Shown piece by piece: positions 37,156-46,327 of a stretch of 64,000 nucleotides of DNA (the first letter of the stretch is position 1; each line of letters opens with the position of its first letter). Source of the DNA: an uncultured Porphyromonadaceae bacterium (GTDB lineage: Bacteria; Bacteroidota; Bacteroidia; Bacteroidales; Muribaculaceae); contig URII01000002.1 of assembly GCA_900547825.1 (NCBI GenBank), positions 1 to 64,000 on the forward strand, in the 5' to 3' direction. A program made the position numbers and the translations under genes. The notes beneath the pieces are model-generated. The model searched no databases. It was not told the DNA's origin and worked only from the letters and a program-made list of their open reading frames with translations.

Positions 37156-38850
37156 TCAGTCAATAGACTCAAAGCCGATGTAATGCCTTAGAAAATCCTC
37201 AAGCGAATCATCTGTTTTAAGATGCAAGCGGATACGGAGACGGTAGCGGTTGGTCTTCACACTGCCGGGAGTGATGTTAAGCATACGGGCGATCTGTTTG
37301 TTTGATATCCCCGCCGCAATGTATGACGCAAGCCGTAGCTGGTTCTCCGTCAATTCCGGAAAATCAGATTTCAATTTCCTGACAAAATCCGGATAAAGTC
37401 TCGAATGGGTTTCAAGAAACATTGTCCGTTCATTCTCAGCTCCCGAATGTATTTTCAATCTCTTTTCCAGTTCAGCCCCCTCATGTGAGGAGATCTTTCC
37501 TTCTGCGGAAAAAGAACCGATAGTGTTGCGCAGCTCATTTAAAAAATTGTTTTTCTCCTCTATAATCAGAGCGTGAGCGGCAATTGCCGTCTCCTTCTGA
37601 CGCAACTGCGATTCCAACTGCAACCGTCGTATCTGTTTTGCCTTGCTCCGGCGGTATAGCATAAACCCGATGGAGAGCAGAACGATAAGCACAAAGGCCC
37701 CTGCCATAAGGCTATAAGTACGGACATGCTGCAATTTAAGCCGGATTTCACCTTCATTTCTGGTTATGCCCAACTCCGTTTCGGCTGCGATAAGCGATTG
37801 CAGCGCATATTCTGAGTGCATCCGGTCACATAGCTGCACGGCTTCCTTAAAAAACACACATGCCGAATCATGCCGCCCGCTTTCTGCGTAAAAATTTGCA
37901 AGGGCATCTGTGACAGCAAGTCTATAGCGGATTTCAGAAGCGGAATCAAGTATGGCATACGCTCTTCGAAGCATACTTATCCCATTAAACACATCACCGT
38001 GGTTGGCCAGATGCATACCTTTCAGGCAAAGATTTATGCCATATTCTTCCGAACAGCAGGCGGAGTCAGCCAGCATATCAATATTTGCATCTATCAGAGG
38101 CAGCGAATCAACCAATGGATAAAGATTACGCCGCACTATCTCCAACGCCTTACTGTCCTTCTTAATTACAGGATTGGAAAGCAACTCTTTCAAGGTAGTT
38201 ATACACAAAAGAGTATCCGGTTGATTTAGAACAAAATTCACCTTCAGTTTGAGTGCGGTGGAGTGGAATCCGGCAGCTGAAAAAGAATTTATAGCCGCCT
38301 GACAATAAGAAGTATAACGGTCGGGGCAGATCGTCCTGCTGTTAAATAGAAACGACAAATAGAGCAATGCGTAGCCTGTGCCGATAGAATCGCCCTCCGC
38401 ACGAAAAGCCCTGAGGGCCTCATTTAGCTCAGAATATGCTTTAAGCCTGTCGGAAGATACATGGCAGATTCCCTGACACAACAACAGGTAATTGTATTCC
38501 TGCGGGAAAGCGGATTTATCTGTTTCCTTAATGGCCCTGGCAGCAATCGAGCAGGAAAGGGCCGGATCCGTCCTATAAATCATTCTTGACCGCCATATTG
38601 CCATGCGTGCCCTGATTCTTCCGTCGTCATAACGGTTGCCGATAGAGCAGAGACGGTCCAAAAGTACTTCCCTTTCTTTCCCCGGACGATTTTTATAAAA
38701 AGCATCCTGAAGGGCCAACATTACAGAATCAAATTCAGCGCTTACGGAAGGCTCCCATCCGTACACCTCATGTAAAAGCCGTGGCTCAGGTTGACAGGAC
38801 AGAGAAAATGCTATGGCGGTAAAAATTATAAGATAGACTATGTTGCGCAT
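37156..38850 (-). CDS. TPR-containing membrane protein with cytoplasmic LuxR-type HTH
   Basis: 564 residues. The N-terminus has a lipobox-like LSCQ. TPR-like helical repeats (about 40-370) face the periplasm. A single membrane helix lies at about 376-396 (LMAGAFVLIVLLSIGFMLY), then a coiled coil (about 400-450) and a C-terminal LuxR/GerE HTH (ENQLRLASYIAAGISNKQIARML ... VKTNRYRLRIRL). This is a one-component, membrane-anchored regulator type common in Bacteroidales. It precedes the T9SS cargo gene on the same strand and may control it. The signal is unknown. Confidence 0.85.
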   Translation of the reverse strand: MRNIVYLIIFTAIAFSLSCQPEPRLLHEVYGWEPSVSAEFDSVMLALQDAFYKNRPGKEREVLLDRLCSIGNRYDDGRIRARMAIWRSRMIYRTDPALSCSIAARAIKETDKSAFPQEYNYLLLCQGICHVSSDRLKAYSELNEALRAFRAEGDSIGTGYALLYLSFLFNSRTICPDRYTSYCQAAINSFSAAGFHSTALKLKVNFVLNQPDTLLCITTLKELLSNPVIKKDSKALEIVRRNLYPLVDSLPLIDANIDMLADSACCSEEYGINLCLKGMHLANHGDVFNGISMLRRAYAILDSASEIRYRLAVTDALANFYAESGRHDSACVFFKEAVQLCDRMHSEYALQSLIAAETELGITRNEGEIRLKLQHVRTYSLMAGAFVLIVLLSIGFMLYRRSKAKQIRRLQLESQLRQKETAIAAHALIIEEKNNFLNELRNTIGSFSAEGKISSHEGAELEKRLKIHSGAENERTMFLETHSRLYPDFVRKLKSDFPELTENQLRLASYIAAGISNKQIARMLNITPGSVKTNRYRLRIRLHLKTDDSLEDFLRHYIGFESID

Positions 38851-38954
38851 TATAATCCGGATTAGGGTTAGCGGCCCTAAAATTACTCAATTTCACAGGA
38901 ATACCGCTCTACAGCGCCAGATGTCTACCGATAGTCTACCGCCATGAACCGGAA

Positions 38955-39857
38955 TCAATCGTTTTGTTCATAATAGTATGAATAGTCGATACCTTTCATG
39001 AACATTTCGCGGTCATTGATTTTTTTTGTCAAGGCAGTTTTGATCAAATTTTTGATATGTAAATTGTCAACCACACTTTCACGCATAGCCGAAAGATACT
39101 CATTTTTATCTATCCGGCTCCAATCTACGCATCGTTTCAATGACCGCTTAAGCATTATATCCAACCAAATACGTGTGCTACGGCCATTACCTTCCATGAA
39201 TGGGTGGGCTACATTCATCTCGACATACTTATCAATAATCTCATCAAATGTCGTTTCAGGCATTCTTTCAATCAGAAGTAGCGTTTCGGGAAAGTGCATA
39301 CAGTTGGCAAAGGTAAATCCCCCTTTTGATATGTTTTTGGTACGAATCTGCCCGGCAAAATCATACAATCCACCGAAAATATAGGCATGTATCTGTTGCA
39401 GGCATTTTATGCTGCCCGATTCAAGCCGCTGCAACAGACCACTTTCATATAGTTGATATGCTTTCTTGCGGCTTTGCCCGTCCAATGTATTGTCACTATA
39501 CGTGAACCAATCGAGAAATTCGTTTGCCCTATTGCTTGGATAATGTTTAGCCAATAGCGAAACGCCCTCGCTGTTAAGTACATCCGCGGTGCGGAGCTTA
39601 CCGTCAGGAGCCTCAAATTTAAACTTGTGAGTGTCACTCACGAGTTCAACACCCTCTTTCAGCAATTTTCGTTTAAGCCATCGCCAATAGTTTCCGGCCT
39701 TAACATAATCAGGCTCATTGTTGATAGCCCTGACAATATCTGTTGCCGAAAACCACCAGCAGTTGTTATCATCATCCCATACGGCACGCACTTCCCGATC
39801 ATTAAAGAACCGTATGGATTTCTTATGTGATTTTGCTGATTCTTCCTTTGTCGACAT
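38955..39857 (-). CDS. Fic-domain protein with N-terminal Bro-N-like domain
   Basis: The N-terminal part (about 12-120; VRAVWDDDNNCWWFSATDI, AKHYPSNRANEFLDWF) resembles the Bro-N/antirepressor DNA-binding domain. The C-terminal part is a complete Fic domain with HPFMEGNGRSTR at 218-229 (catalytic His218) and the flap GQIRTKNISKGG. Fic enzymes transfer AMP or other phosphate-containing groups to proteins. The extreme C-terminus has S293-YYY-E297-Q, near the class III inhibitory motif [S/T]xxxE[G/N], with Gln in place of Gly/Asn. No antitoxin gene adjoins, fitting built-in inhibition. The AT-rich composition suggests acquisition. Confidence 0.88.
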   Translation of the reverse strand: MSTKEESAKSHKKSIRFFNDREVRAVWDDDNNCWWFSATDIVRAINNEPDYVKAGNYWRWLKRKLLKEGVELVSDTHKFKFEAPDGKLRTADVLNSEGVSLLAKHYPSNRANEFLDWFTYSDNTLDGQSRKKAYQLYESGLLQRLESGSIKCLQQIHAYIFGGLYDFAGQIRTKNISKGGFTFANCMHFPETLLLIERMPETTFDEIIDKYVEMNVAHPFMEGNGRSTRIWLDIMLKRSLKRCVDWSRIDKNEYLSAMRESVVDNLHIKNLIKTALTKKINDREMFMKGIDYSYYYEQND

Positions 39858-39903
39858 GGAATAGTTCTTTAATGTTATCGGATGATGAGGGATGCTTGCA
39901 AGG

Positions 39904-39934
39904 CAAATTTAGCCATATTTGGCGGGATGGCAAA
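39904..39934 (-). promoter_or_regulatory. Promoter (TTTG-N19-TAAATTTG) of the Fic gene
   Basis: On the minus strand the -33 TTTG occupies 39934-39931 and the -7 TAAATTTG 39911-39904, with a 19-base spacer. Start near 39898, leader about 41 bases. Confidence 0.75.
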
Positions 39935-39959
39935 ATCTATGTGCGACAACAGCATACAG

Positions 39960-39992
39960 GACGCCCCGGAGGCGTGGGACCTCCGGGGCGTC
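39960..39992 (-). terminator. Strong GC-rich hairpin after the M13 peptidase gene
   Basis: A perfect 13-base stem (39960-39972 with 39980-39992) and a 7-base loop, 26 bases past the peptidase stop. Neither strand has a U-run after it, so it may act as a 3'-end stabiliser or atypical terminator. Confidence 0.5.
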
Positions 39993-40017
39993 AAGGGTAT
40001 TGCTATGTGCGGGCAGG

Positions 40018-42054
40018 TTACCAGATGACTACGCGCTCCACTTCGTCGCGCCACAGGGGGGCGCCTTCCTTGATGTCGAATGCCTTGAAGAAGGGTTCGA
40101 TGTTGCGGAGAGTGACGTTAACGCGGTTCTCGCCGAGCGAATGAACGTCGCCGGCTGTGAGCGAACGCATCTCGGCCTCGCGGATGTTCTGCGCCCAGAG
40201 GTTGGCATAGTTCATATAGAAAGCCTGTGCGGGGGTGTAGCCGTCGATCACAGCCTCTTCGGAAGTGACGTCGACACCTTTCTTTTTCTGTGAGTCGAGG
40301 AAAGCTGTCATGGCCACACGCAGGCCACCCTGATCGGCGATATTCTCTCCGAGGGTGTAGGAGCCGTTGGCATTCAGGCCGGGGAGCACTTCCACAGCGT
40401 TGAACTGGTTCACAAGGCCCTGGGCGAGCTGTTCGAAAGCCTTGGCGTCCTCGTCGGTCCACCAGTTGTTCATGTTGCCGGCAGCATCGAAGTTGCGGCC
40501 CTGGTCGTCGAAGCCGTGGGTCATTTCGTGACCAATGACCACGCCTATGCCACCGTAGTTTTCGGCGTCGCTCGACTCTGGATCGAAGAACGGAGCCTGA
40601 AGTATGGCTGCGGGGAACACGATTTCGTTGGCCATGGGGTTATAGTAGGCGTTGACAGTTTGCGGTGTCATGCCCCATTCGGTCTTGTCGACAGGCTTGC
40701 CCCACTTGGAGAGCTGCTCCTTCTGGTGCCACATGTTCACGTTGTGCATGTTCTCGTAATACGACTTGGCGGGGTCTATCTCCATGGTGGAATAGTCCTT
40801 CCACTTGTCGGGATAGCCGATCTTCACGGTGAAGGCTGCAAGTTTCTGGAGAGCCTTGTATTTGGTGTCGGGGCTCATCCAGGGGAGCTGGATAATGTGC
40901 TTGCCGAGGGCGGTGCGCAGATTCTCCACCAGTCCGATCATATACTCCTTGGAGGACGGGGGGAAGTATTTCTCGACATAGAGCTTGCCTACAGCCTCGC
41001 CAAGGGCTCCTTCGGTGGCGCCGAGGGCGCGTTTCCAGCGGGGACGCTGCTGCTGCACTCCGCTCATCACCTTGGAGAACTCGAAGTTGGCGTCGGTGAA
41101 CGCATCGCTGAGCATTCCGGAAGCACCGTTGACATATTTCCACAGGTAATAGTCCTTGATCTCGCGGTCCTTGAGCGAACCGATGAGATTGCTGGCCTGC
41201 ACCACGGGCTGCGGCTCGGTTACAATGACGGTGGCAGGGGTGGCTATGCCCATTGTCTCGACAAAGAAACGGTCCCAGTTGATGTTGGGGTAGCGCTCCT
41301 TGAGCTGCGCGAGGGTGTGGGGATTGTACATGGCGGGAATGTTGCGGCTCTGCTCGCGGGTCCATGCGGAGTCGGCGAGAGCGGTCTCGATTTTCATCAC
41401 ATTCTTCATTATGCGCTCGGCGTCCTTTTTCTTGTAGCCGGCATTCATCATCTGGCGCACAATGAGTTTCTTGTAGGCGTTGCGCACTTCCTTGTTGCGT
41501 GCGTCGTCGAGCAGATAGTAGTCACGGTCGCCGAGGCCCATGCCACCGCTGCCCACATACATGGCATATACGTTAGAGTCGGCCATATCCTCCATGGGTC
41601 CGGCGGAGAAGAAGGGGCTTGCATAATTGGCATGGATCCAGTAGAAAAGATCCTCCATGCCTTCATGGGGAGTGGCCTCTATCTTCTTCAGGTCGGCAAG
41701 AATGGGGCGTGCGCCCTCGGCGTTGCGCCGGTCGGAGTCCATGGCCTGCTCATAGATGGTGGATACCTTGAAAGCCTCGCCTTCAAGTTTGTCGGCATTC
41801 TTGAGGCCGAGCACAAGACGCTGCACACGGTTCTCGCTCGAGTCGTTGAGCACGTTGAACTGGCCGTAGCGGGCATGTTCGGGGGTGAGGGGATGTTTCT
41901 TCATCCATCCGTTATTTACATAACGGTAGAAATCGGCGCCGGGCGACACTGTCTGGTCAACATTGGCCGGATCAAGGCTTTTAAGGTGTTCCTGAGCACC
42001 CGCGCCTGTGGCCGTAATCGCTGCGGCCACAAGCAGCATTGTCAATTTTTTCAT
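40018..42054 (-). CDS. pepO: M13-family (neprilysin/PepO-like) zinc endopeptidase
   Basis: Exported endopeptidase acting on peptides in the periplasm or at the surface. Signal peptide 1-21. Zinc site HEMTH with His509 and His513 and catalytic Glu510 (VVIGHEMTHGFD), third ligand in GENIADQGGL, and the M13 substrate motif NAYYNPMANEIVFPA. The C-terminus ends VVIW, the conserved M13 tail with the penultimate-region Trp. 678 residues, normal. Downstream of the SRP RNA gene on the same strand. Confidence 0.94.
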   Translation of the reverse strand: MKKLTMLLVAAAITATGAGAQEHLKSLDPANVDQTVSPGADFYRYVNNGWMKKHPLTPEHARYGQFNVLNDSSENRVQRLVLGLKNADKLEGEAFKVSTIYEQAMDSDRRNAEGARPILADLKKIEATPHEGMEDLFYWIHANYASPFFSAGPMEDMADSNVYAMYVGSGGMGLGDRDYYLLDDARNKEVRNAYKKLIVRQMMNAGYKKKDAERIMKNVMKIETALADSAWTREQSRNIPAMYNPHTLAQLKERYPNINWDRFFVETMGIATPATVIVTEPQPVVQASNLIGSLKDREIKDYYLWKYVNGASGMLSDAFTDANFEFSKVMSGVQQQRPRWKRALGATEGALGEAVGKLYVEKYFPPSSKEYMIGLVENLRTALGKHIIQLPWMSPDTKYKALQKLAAFTVKIGYPDKWKDYSTMEIDPAKSYYENMHNVNMWHQKEQLSKWGKPVDKTEWGMTPQTVNAYYNPMANEIVFPAAILQAPFFDPESSDAENYGGIGVVIGHEMTHGFDDQGRNFDAAGNMNNWWTDEDAKAFEQLAQGLVNQFNAVEVLPGLNANGSYTLGENIADQGGLRVAMTAFLDSQKKKGVDVTSEEAVIDGYTPAQAFYMNYANLWAQNIREAEMRSLTAGDVHSLGENRVNVTLRNIEPFFKAFDIKEGAPLWRDEVERVVIW

Positions 42055-42104
42055 CTTTGCAAAGAGTTTTTTTGATATAGTTGTAAGGATCGGTATAGAA
42101 ACGA

Positions 42105-42205
42105 AAAAAGGGTAAGCCCTCTACATCGCACCGCTACGACCCGGTACCGCTGCTTCGATCAAGACCTGACGGAGTTCCCGGGGAGCAGTCGTGTAGAACT
42201 TACCC
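42105..42205 (-). ncRNA. ffs: Signal recognition particle RNA (small bacterial 4.5S type)
   Basis: About 96 bases read on the minus strand from G42205 to C42110, closing in a GGGTAAG (5') / CTTACCC (3') stem with a further CTACA/TGTAG stem. The Ffh-binding apical part GTCAGGTC ... GAAGCAGC is the universal SRP signature. TTTTTT follows at once (42109-42104) as terminator. Upstream is an excellent promoter with the start exactly 6 bases after the -7 box. An ORF across this region is a shadow. Confidence 0.93.
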
Positions 42206-42210
42206 GGCTG

Positions 42211-42240
42211 CAAAGTTACAAAATTTTCCGGAAGCGCAAA
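42211..42240 (-). promoter_or_regulatory. ffs: Promoter (TTTG-N18-TAACTTTG) of the SRP RNA
   Basis: On the minus strand the -33 TTTG is at 42240-42237 and the -7 TAACTTTG at 42218-42211, spacer 18. RNA starts at 42205. Confidence 0.85.
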
Positions 42241-42396
42241 AAAAATCAGCGCAAGCGCGCACTGATTTTTCAAGAAGAAAGTGCCGATTATTTGATCTAA
42301 GTAAAACAATATCGACAAAAAGCTGTAAAAATTGACCGTGTTGATTTAATCAATTAAATTAGCGAGCAAATAGGTTTAATTATTAAATTATTTGTT
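42241..42396. other. AT-rich gap between the SRP RNA and the large secreted protein
   Basis: Strongly AT-rich. It must hold the promoter for the plus-strand gene at 42397, but only a partial -7 match (TTATTTG) just before the ATG is seen. No ORF or hairpin worth reporting. Confidence 0.4.
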
Positions 42397-45300
42397 ATGC
42401 TAAAGACGTTTTCTAAAATTGCGGTGTCATTGCTGGCCGTTGTGCCATGGGCGGTGACTCTTCAAGGTGCGGATACCCAACCGCACCATGTAGCGCCATT
42501 AAAAACTTCCGGCCACAGTATCAATGAAAAGGGCATTTCACCAGTGGTCTCTGCTTCGTCCACACTGGCACGCAAGGCCGGGACATCACGCCGCATCACC
42601 CCTCGGATGGTTGTGGCCCAAAATTCGGCAACAGAGCCGGTTACACTCCCCTGGTTCAACAATATTGACGAGAAGACCGATTTCAACGAATTCACCGTGA
42701 TTGACGCCAACGGCGACGGCACCACATGGGCATGGAGCTCGAAGACCGCGCGTGTGGGCTGGGGGGACGGCGATATGGACGACTGGCTCATAATGCCTCC
42801 CATGTACCTTTCTACTGACAAGGCCTACAATTTTGAGTTCGATATACGAGGCAACAGCACAAGCTATGTCGAACGGTACGAAGTTAAAATGGGCAATGCT
42901 CCCACCCCCGACGCCATGACGGTGACATTGGTGGAACCTACGGATATCCGCACAGGCGACTATATACACATGTCACTCATAGTAATGCCGGAAACCGAAG
43001 GAATACACTATATAGGCATACACGGAATATCCACTGAAGCCGACGGATTCTATCTCTATGTGAACGACGTGGGCATGTCGGCCCCCATATCGCGCAGAAG
43101 CCCTTCTGCCGTGTCGGATATTTCGGTAGTGCCCGGAGCTGACGGCGCATTGTCGGCATCAGTGAAATTCCGCGCGCCGTCCACACTGGTCAACGGTGAT
43201 CCTGCCGGAAGCCTGACCAAGATTGAAGTGCTGGAGGGCACCACACTACTCGGCACAGTGAATGCACCGACGCCGGGTGCGGAATGTTCAGTCGACGTGA
43301 TCCTTACAGCCGAAGGCGACCACACTTTCACAATAGTGGCCTACAATGAAGAAGGAGCAGGAACAGAAACCGGAACCACAGCATATGTAGGCATAAACTA
43401 TCCTGCAGCTCCCGACAATGTGACTATTACGGAAGCTGGCAACTCCGGAGAGGTTACCGTGGCATGGGAAGCCGTATCGACAGATGCGGAAGGATGGCCT
43501 CTGTCAGCCTCACAGATCACCTATTCCATAGTGCATATCCCATTGGACGGTGATGACCCGGAGGTGATCTACGACGGGCTTACAGATACTTCGTGCACAT
43601 TCCAGGCTGTGCCGGAGGGCGAACAGGATATGGTGAGCTATGCCGTGTATGCCTCCACATCAAGAGGTGCGGGACAGGCAACCCAGGCCACCCCGATTTT
43701 CGTTGGAACTCCCTACAGCGAGTTTGCCGAATCGTTTGCCAACGGTGCCGTGTCACACAATCTCGCTATCATGACATGGAGCGAGGAGGACGCCACATGG
43801 CTGATCCAGACTGACCAAAGCCTTACAAATGTGACATCGCAGGATGGCGACAACGGTTTCATACTCATGAACGGACGCATGCTTGACATTCGTTCAGCAA
43901 TAGGATTTGGAAAAATCTCGCTTGCAGAAAGAACCTCTCCGGGACTTGTGTTCTATACCCTCGGACTTGATGACGGAGAGGGCAACCCCGATATAAACTT
44001 AGTGGAAGTGTGGGTTAAGGAGAAAGGATCTTCCGACTTCACGACTATATTCAGCAAAACCGTGGACGAGCTTGCCAAAGCCGATCAATGGGGTCGTGTG
44101 GTGGTTGATCTCGGCGCATACGCAGGCAAAGAAGTGGAACTGGCTATTGGAGGCACTATCAAGTTCTATACAAACATCATGTTTGACAATATCACCCTAA
44201 CTGATCTCAACAACCATGATCTTTCCGTAGGACTCTCGGGCCCTGCACGGGCTGTCAATCAGACCGATTTCACCCTTGTGGCCAAAGTTCACAATCTTGG
44301 AAAGATGGCCTCGGGCGCATATACAGTACAGCTCAAGGCGGACGGCGACCTGATAGGCACAGCTCAGTCAACCGGGCTTGCCGCAAATGCCACAGAAGAA
44401 TTTGAGTTCACTCATCGGTTCCAGGCCATACAGCACGATATGGTGGACTTCACGGCAGAGGTGCTGTATTCAGCCGACGAGGTACCCGGCAACAATGCAA
44501 GCGAACCACTGAGTGTGCAGCCCAAGGAATCGCTGCTTCCGGCAGTCACCGACCTCTCGGGTGTACAGGCAGAAAATGGCGGTGTGCACCTTACATGGTC
44601 ACAGCCCGACATGACCACGGGGGCGGAAACGCATACCGACCGGTTCGAGGATGGCACTGCTGGCGACAAGACCTATGGCAGCTGGACCTTCGTTGACGTT
44701 GACAATGTGGCTGTGACAGGATTCCGTGGAGTTGAAATACCCGGAATAGAGAGCAACAAGTCAACAGCCTCATTCTTCATGTTTGACGGTTCACTACCGC
44801 AGTTTAACGAGACATTCGCCGCACATTCGGGCACAAAATATCTTGTGTCATTGGCCCGTTACGATTTCAAGGAGGTCGACGACTGGGCAATTTCGCCGGA
44901 ACTCTCAGGTGAGAGCCAAAGCGTGTCATTTTTCGCCAGAAGTTACGACCCCCGCTATCTTGAAAAAATAGAAGTATATTATTCCACCGGATCAAAGGAT
45001 CCCGCGGATTTCGAACTCCTGACTGACAATATGCAGGTGCCGGGCAATTGGACCGAATATATTGTGGATCTCCCCGCTGGAGCCAAGCACTTCGCCATAC
45101 GCTCCTGTGCCGCCGATGCGATGATGCTGATGGTTGACGACATTTCTTATGAAACCCGCCTTGCGGCAGAATCGCTGTCGCTTACAGGCTACAATGTGTA
45201 CCGCGACAGAACTCTTATAACTTCCAACCCGGTGGAAACGTGCACATTCACCGACAGCGAAACCACAGGGAACCACTCATATATAGTCACAGCAGTGTAT

Positions 45301-45561
45301 ACCTCGGGCGAGTCCAAAGGATCCAACGGAGTATGCCTTGCAGCTGGCGGAATTGACAACATATCGGATAATATCAGCGTACGTGCGTCCGAAGGCATGA
45401 TTGTGATAGAAGGAGCGTCGGGCCGCAGTGTAAAGATATGTACCCTCGCTGGCAGAGTCATGCTGGACTGCATGGGCAGAGAAAATATGACCGTGTCAGC
45501 CACACCCGGTGTCTATGTAGGGCATGTGGATGGCAAAGCCTTCAAAATAATCGTAAAATAA
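42397..45561 (+). CDS. Large multidomain T9SS-secreted adhesin-like protein
   Basis: 1054 residues with a signal peptide (about 1-24). Two jelly-roll 'cleaved adhesin/choice-of-anchor' type domains are seen, at about 85-230 (PWFNNIDEKTDFNEFTVID, WLIMPPMYL) and 750-930 (DDWAISPELSG). Between them are Fn3-like modules and a CARDB-like segment (LVAKVHNLGKMASG). The C-terminus (ICTLAGRVMLD ... ATPGVYVGHVDGKAFKIIVK) is a type A T9SS sorting domain. No catalytic site is visible. Probable surface-anchored or released binding protein; substrate of PorU. Confidence 0.8.
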   Translation: MLKTFSKIAVSLLAVVPWAVTLQGADTQPHHVAPLKTSGHSINEKGISPVVSASSTLARKAGTSRRITPRMVVAQNSATEPVTLPWFNNIDEKTDFNEFTVIDANGDGTTWAWSSKTARVGWGDGDMDDWLIMPPMYLSTDKAYNFEFDIRGNSTSYVERYEVKMGNAPTPDAMTVTLVEPTDIRTGDYIHMSLIVMPETEGIHYIGIHGISTEADGFYLYVNDVGMSAPISRRSPSAVSDISVVPGADGALSASVKFRAPSTLVNGDPAGSLTKIEVLEGTTLLGTVNAPTPGAECSVDVILTAEGDHTFTIVAYNEEGAGTETGTTAYVGINYPAAPDNVTITEAGNSGEVTVAWEAVSTDAEGWPLSASQITYSIVHIPLDGDDPEVIYDGLTDTSCTFQAVPEGEQDMVSYAVYASTSRGAGQATQATPIFVGTPYSEFAESFANGAVSHNLAIMTWSEEDATWLIQTDQSLTNVTSQDGDNGFILMNGRMLDIRSAIGFGKISLAERTSPGLVFYTLGLDDGEGNPDINLVEVWVKEKGSSDFTTIFSKTVDELAKADQWGRVVVDLGAYAGKEVELAIGGTIKFYTNIMFDNITLTDLNNHDLSVGLSGPARAVNQTDFTLVAKVHNLGKMASGAYTVQLKADGDLIGTAQSTGLAANATEEFEFTHRFQAIQHDMVDFTAEVLYSADEVPGNNASEPLSVQPKESLLPAVTDLSGVQAENGGVHLTWSQPDMTTGAETHTDRFEDGTAGDKTYGSWTFVDVDNVAVTGFRGVEIPGIESNKSTASFFMFDGSLPQFNETFAAHSGTKYLVSLARYDFKEVDDWAISPELSGESQSVSFFARSYDPRYLEKIEVYYSTGSKDPADFELLTDNMQVPGNWTEYIVDLPAGAKHFAIRSCAADAMMLMVDDISYETRLAAESLSLTGYNVYRDRTLITSNPVETCTFTDSETTGNHSYIVTAVYTSGESKGSNGVCLAAGGIDNISDNISVRASEGMIVIEGASGRSVKICTLAGRVMLDCMGRENMTVSATPGVYVGHVDGKAFKIIVK

Positions 45562-45591
45562 CAGGATCCGGCTGCTCAGCAGCTGCAAGAT

Positions 45592-45626
45592 AAGAGAGGG
45601 AGGATCCGACTGATCCTCCTTCTCTT
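45592..45626 (+). terminator. Terminator between converging genes
   Basis: A 15-base stem, AAGAGAG-GGAGGATC (45592-45606) with GATCCTCC-TTCTCTT (45612-45626, one G-T pair), loop CGACT. It serves the secreted-protein gene and the convergent Crp/Fnr gene. Confidence 0.75.
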
Positions 45627-45641
45627 GTGTCATCCAAATTG

Positions 45642-46232
45642 TTATTTGCCAACTATTTTGGCGCGTATACGGCTCAGATGGGCCTGCGTCACCCCGAGAT
45701 AGGAGGCAATGTATTTGAGCGGTACATTAGCCGCCACCTCCGGACGCAGGGTTATCAGACGCAGATAGCGTGTATAGGCATCCTGCTGGCCAAGCCACAC
45801 ATATCTGTTCTCAAGGGCATGGATCTGACGCATCAGAACCTTGTTGAACCACATTACAAGCTCCGTCGAGGCCACGAGTTCCTTGAAGTCATCAACAGAG
45901 ATGTGAATTATCCCACCGTCGGTGACCGGATTGAACGACAGTTGCGACGGATTTCCATAAAGATAGGTGTCTGGGCTGAGAAATGGATCTCCCTCCACGC
46001 CGAATGCAATGGTAGTGTCTGTTCCGTTCATTATTCTTGACACCCGGAATATCCCTTCCGCCACCCATACGACCTTGTTGAAAGGCTCTTCCTCCACACA
46101 AAGCGCATCAGTGCGCGACAGCTTCTGCCAATGGGCTTTTTCAGCAAGTTTTTCAATTATTTCGGAATTGACAGGATACACCGGAGTGACGAACCTGGAA
46201 AGTATGCGGGCTATTTCTGACTGGGATTTCAT
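45642..46232 (-). CDS. Crp/Fnr-family transcriptional regulator
   Basis: An N-terminal cyclic-nucleotide-binding-like beta barrel (about 25-120) and a C-terminal winged helix (YIASYLGVTQAHLSRIRAKI). The start at 46232 (MKSQSEIARI) is preferred to 46259 because the promoter start near 46265 would leave the longer form almost no leader. No cysteine cluster for an FeS centre is seen, and the cAMP-binding Arg motif is absent. About 196 residues. It has its own promoter, so it is not simply part of the phage-like cassette upstream. Confidence 0.85.
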   Translation of the reverse strand: MKSQSEIARILSRFVTPVYPVNSEIIEKLAEKAHWQKLSRTDALCVEEEPFNKVVWVAEGIFRVSRIMNGTDTTIAFGVEGDPFLSPDTYLYGNPSQLSFNPVTDGGIIHISVDDFKELVASTELVMWFNKVLMRQIHALENRYVWLGQQDAYTRYLRLITLRPEVAANVPLKYIASYLGVTQAHLSRIRAKIVGK

Positions 46233-46270
46233 TTTCAGGGATGTATAGGAGGATAACATTTATGGTGCAT

Positions 46271-46302
46271 CAAATGTAAGTATTTCCCTACGTTAAACCA
46301 AA
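46271..46302 (-). promoter_or_regulatory. Promoter (TTTG-N20-TACATTTG) of the Crp/Fnr gene
   Basis: On the minus strand the -33 TTTG occupies 46302-46299 and the -7 TACATTTG 46278-46271, spacer 20. Confidence 0.75.
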
Positions 46303-46327
46303 TGCCCTGACTTATTTTAACCTGTAA

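Noticed and set aside
40516..42075. 519-codon open frame on the plus strand opposite the M13 peptidase
   Set aside because: It is the antisense shadow of a GC-biased gene: His/Val/Gly-rich, no signal or motif, and the opposite strand encodes an intact catalytic enzyme.
42121..42318. 65-codon minus-strand ORF
   Set aside because: It lies across the SRP RNA and its promoter; the product has no credible features.
45642..46232. Crp/Fnr gene considered as the cassette's own regulator
   Set aside because: It has an independent strong promoter at 46271-46302 and a 95-base gap from the cassette; association by position alone is weak.
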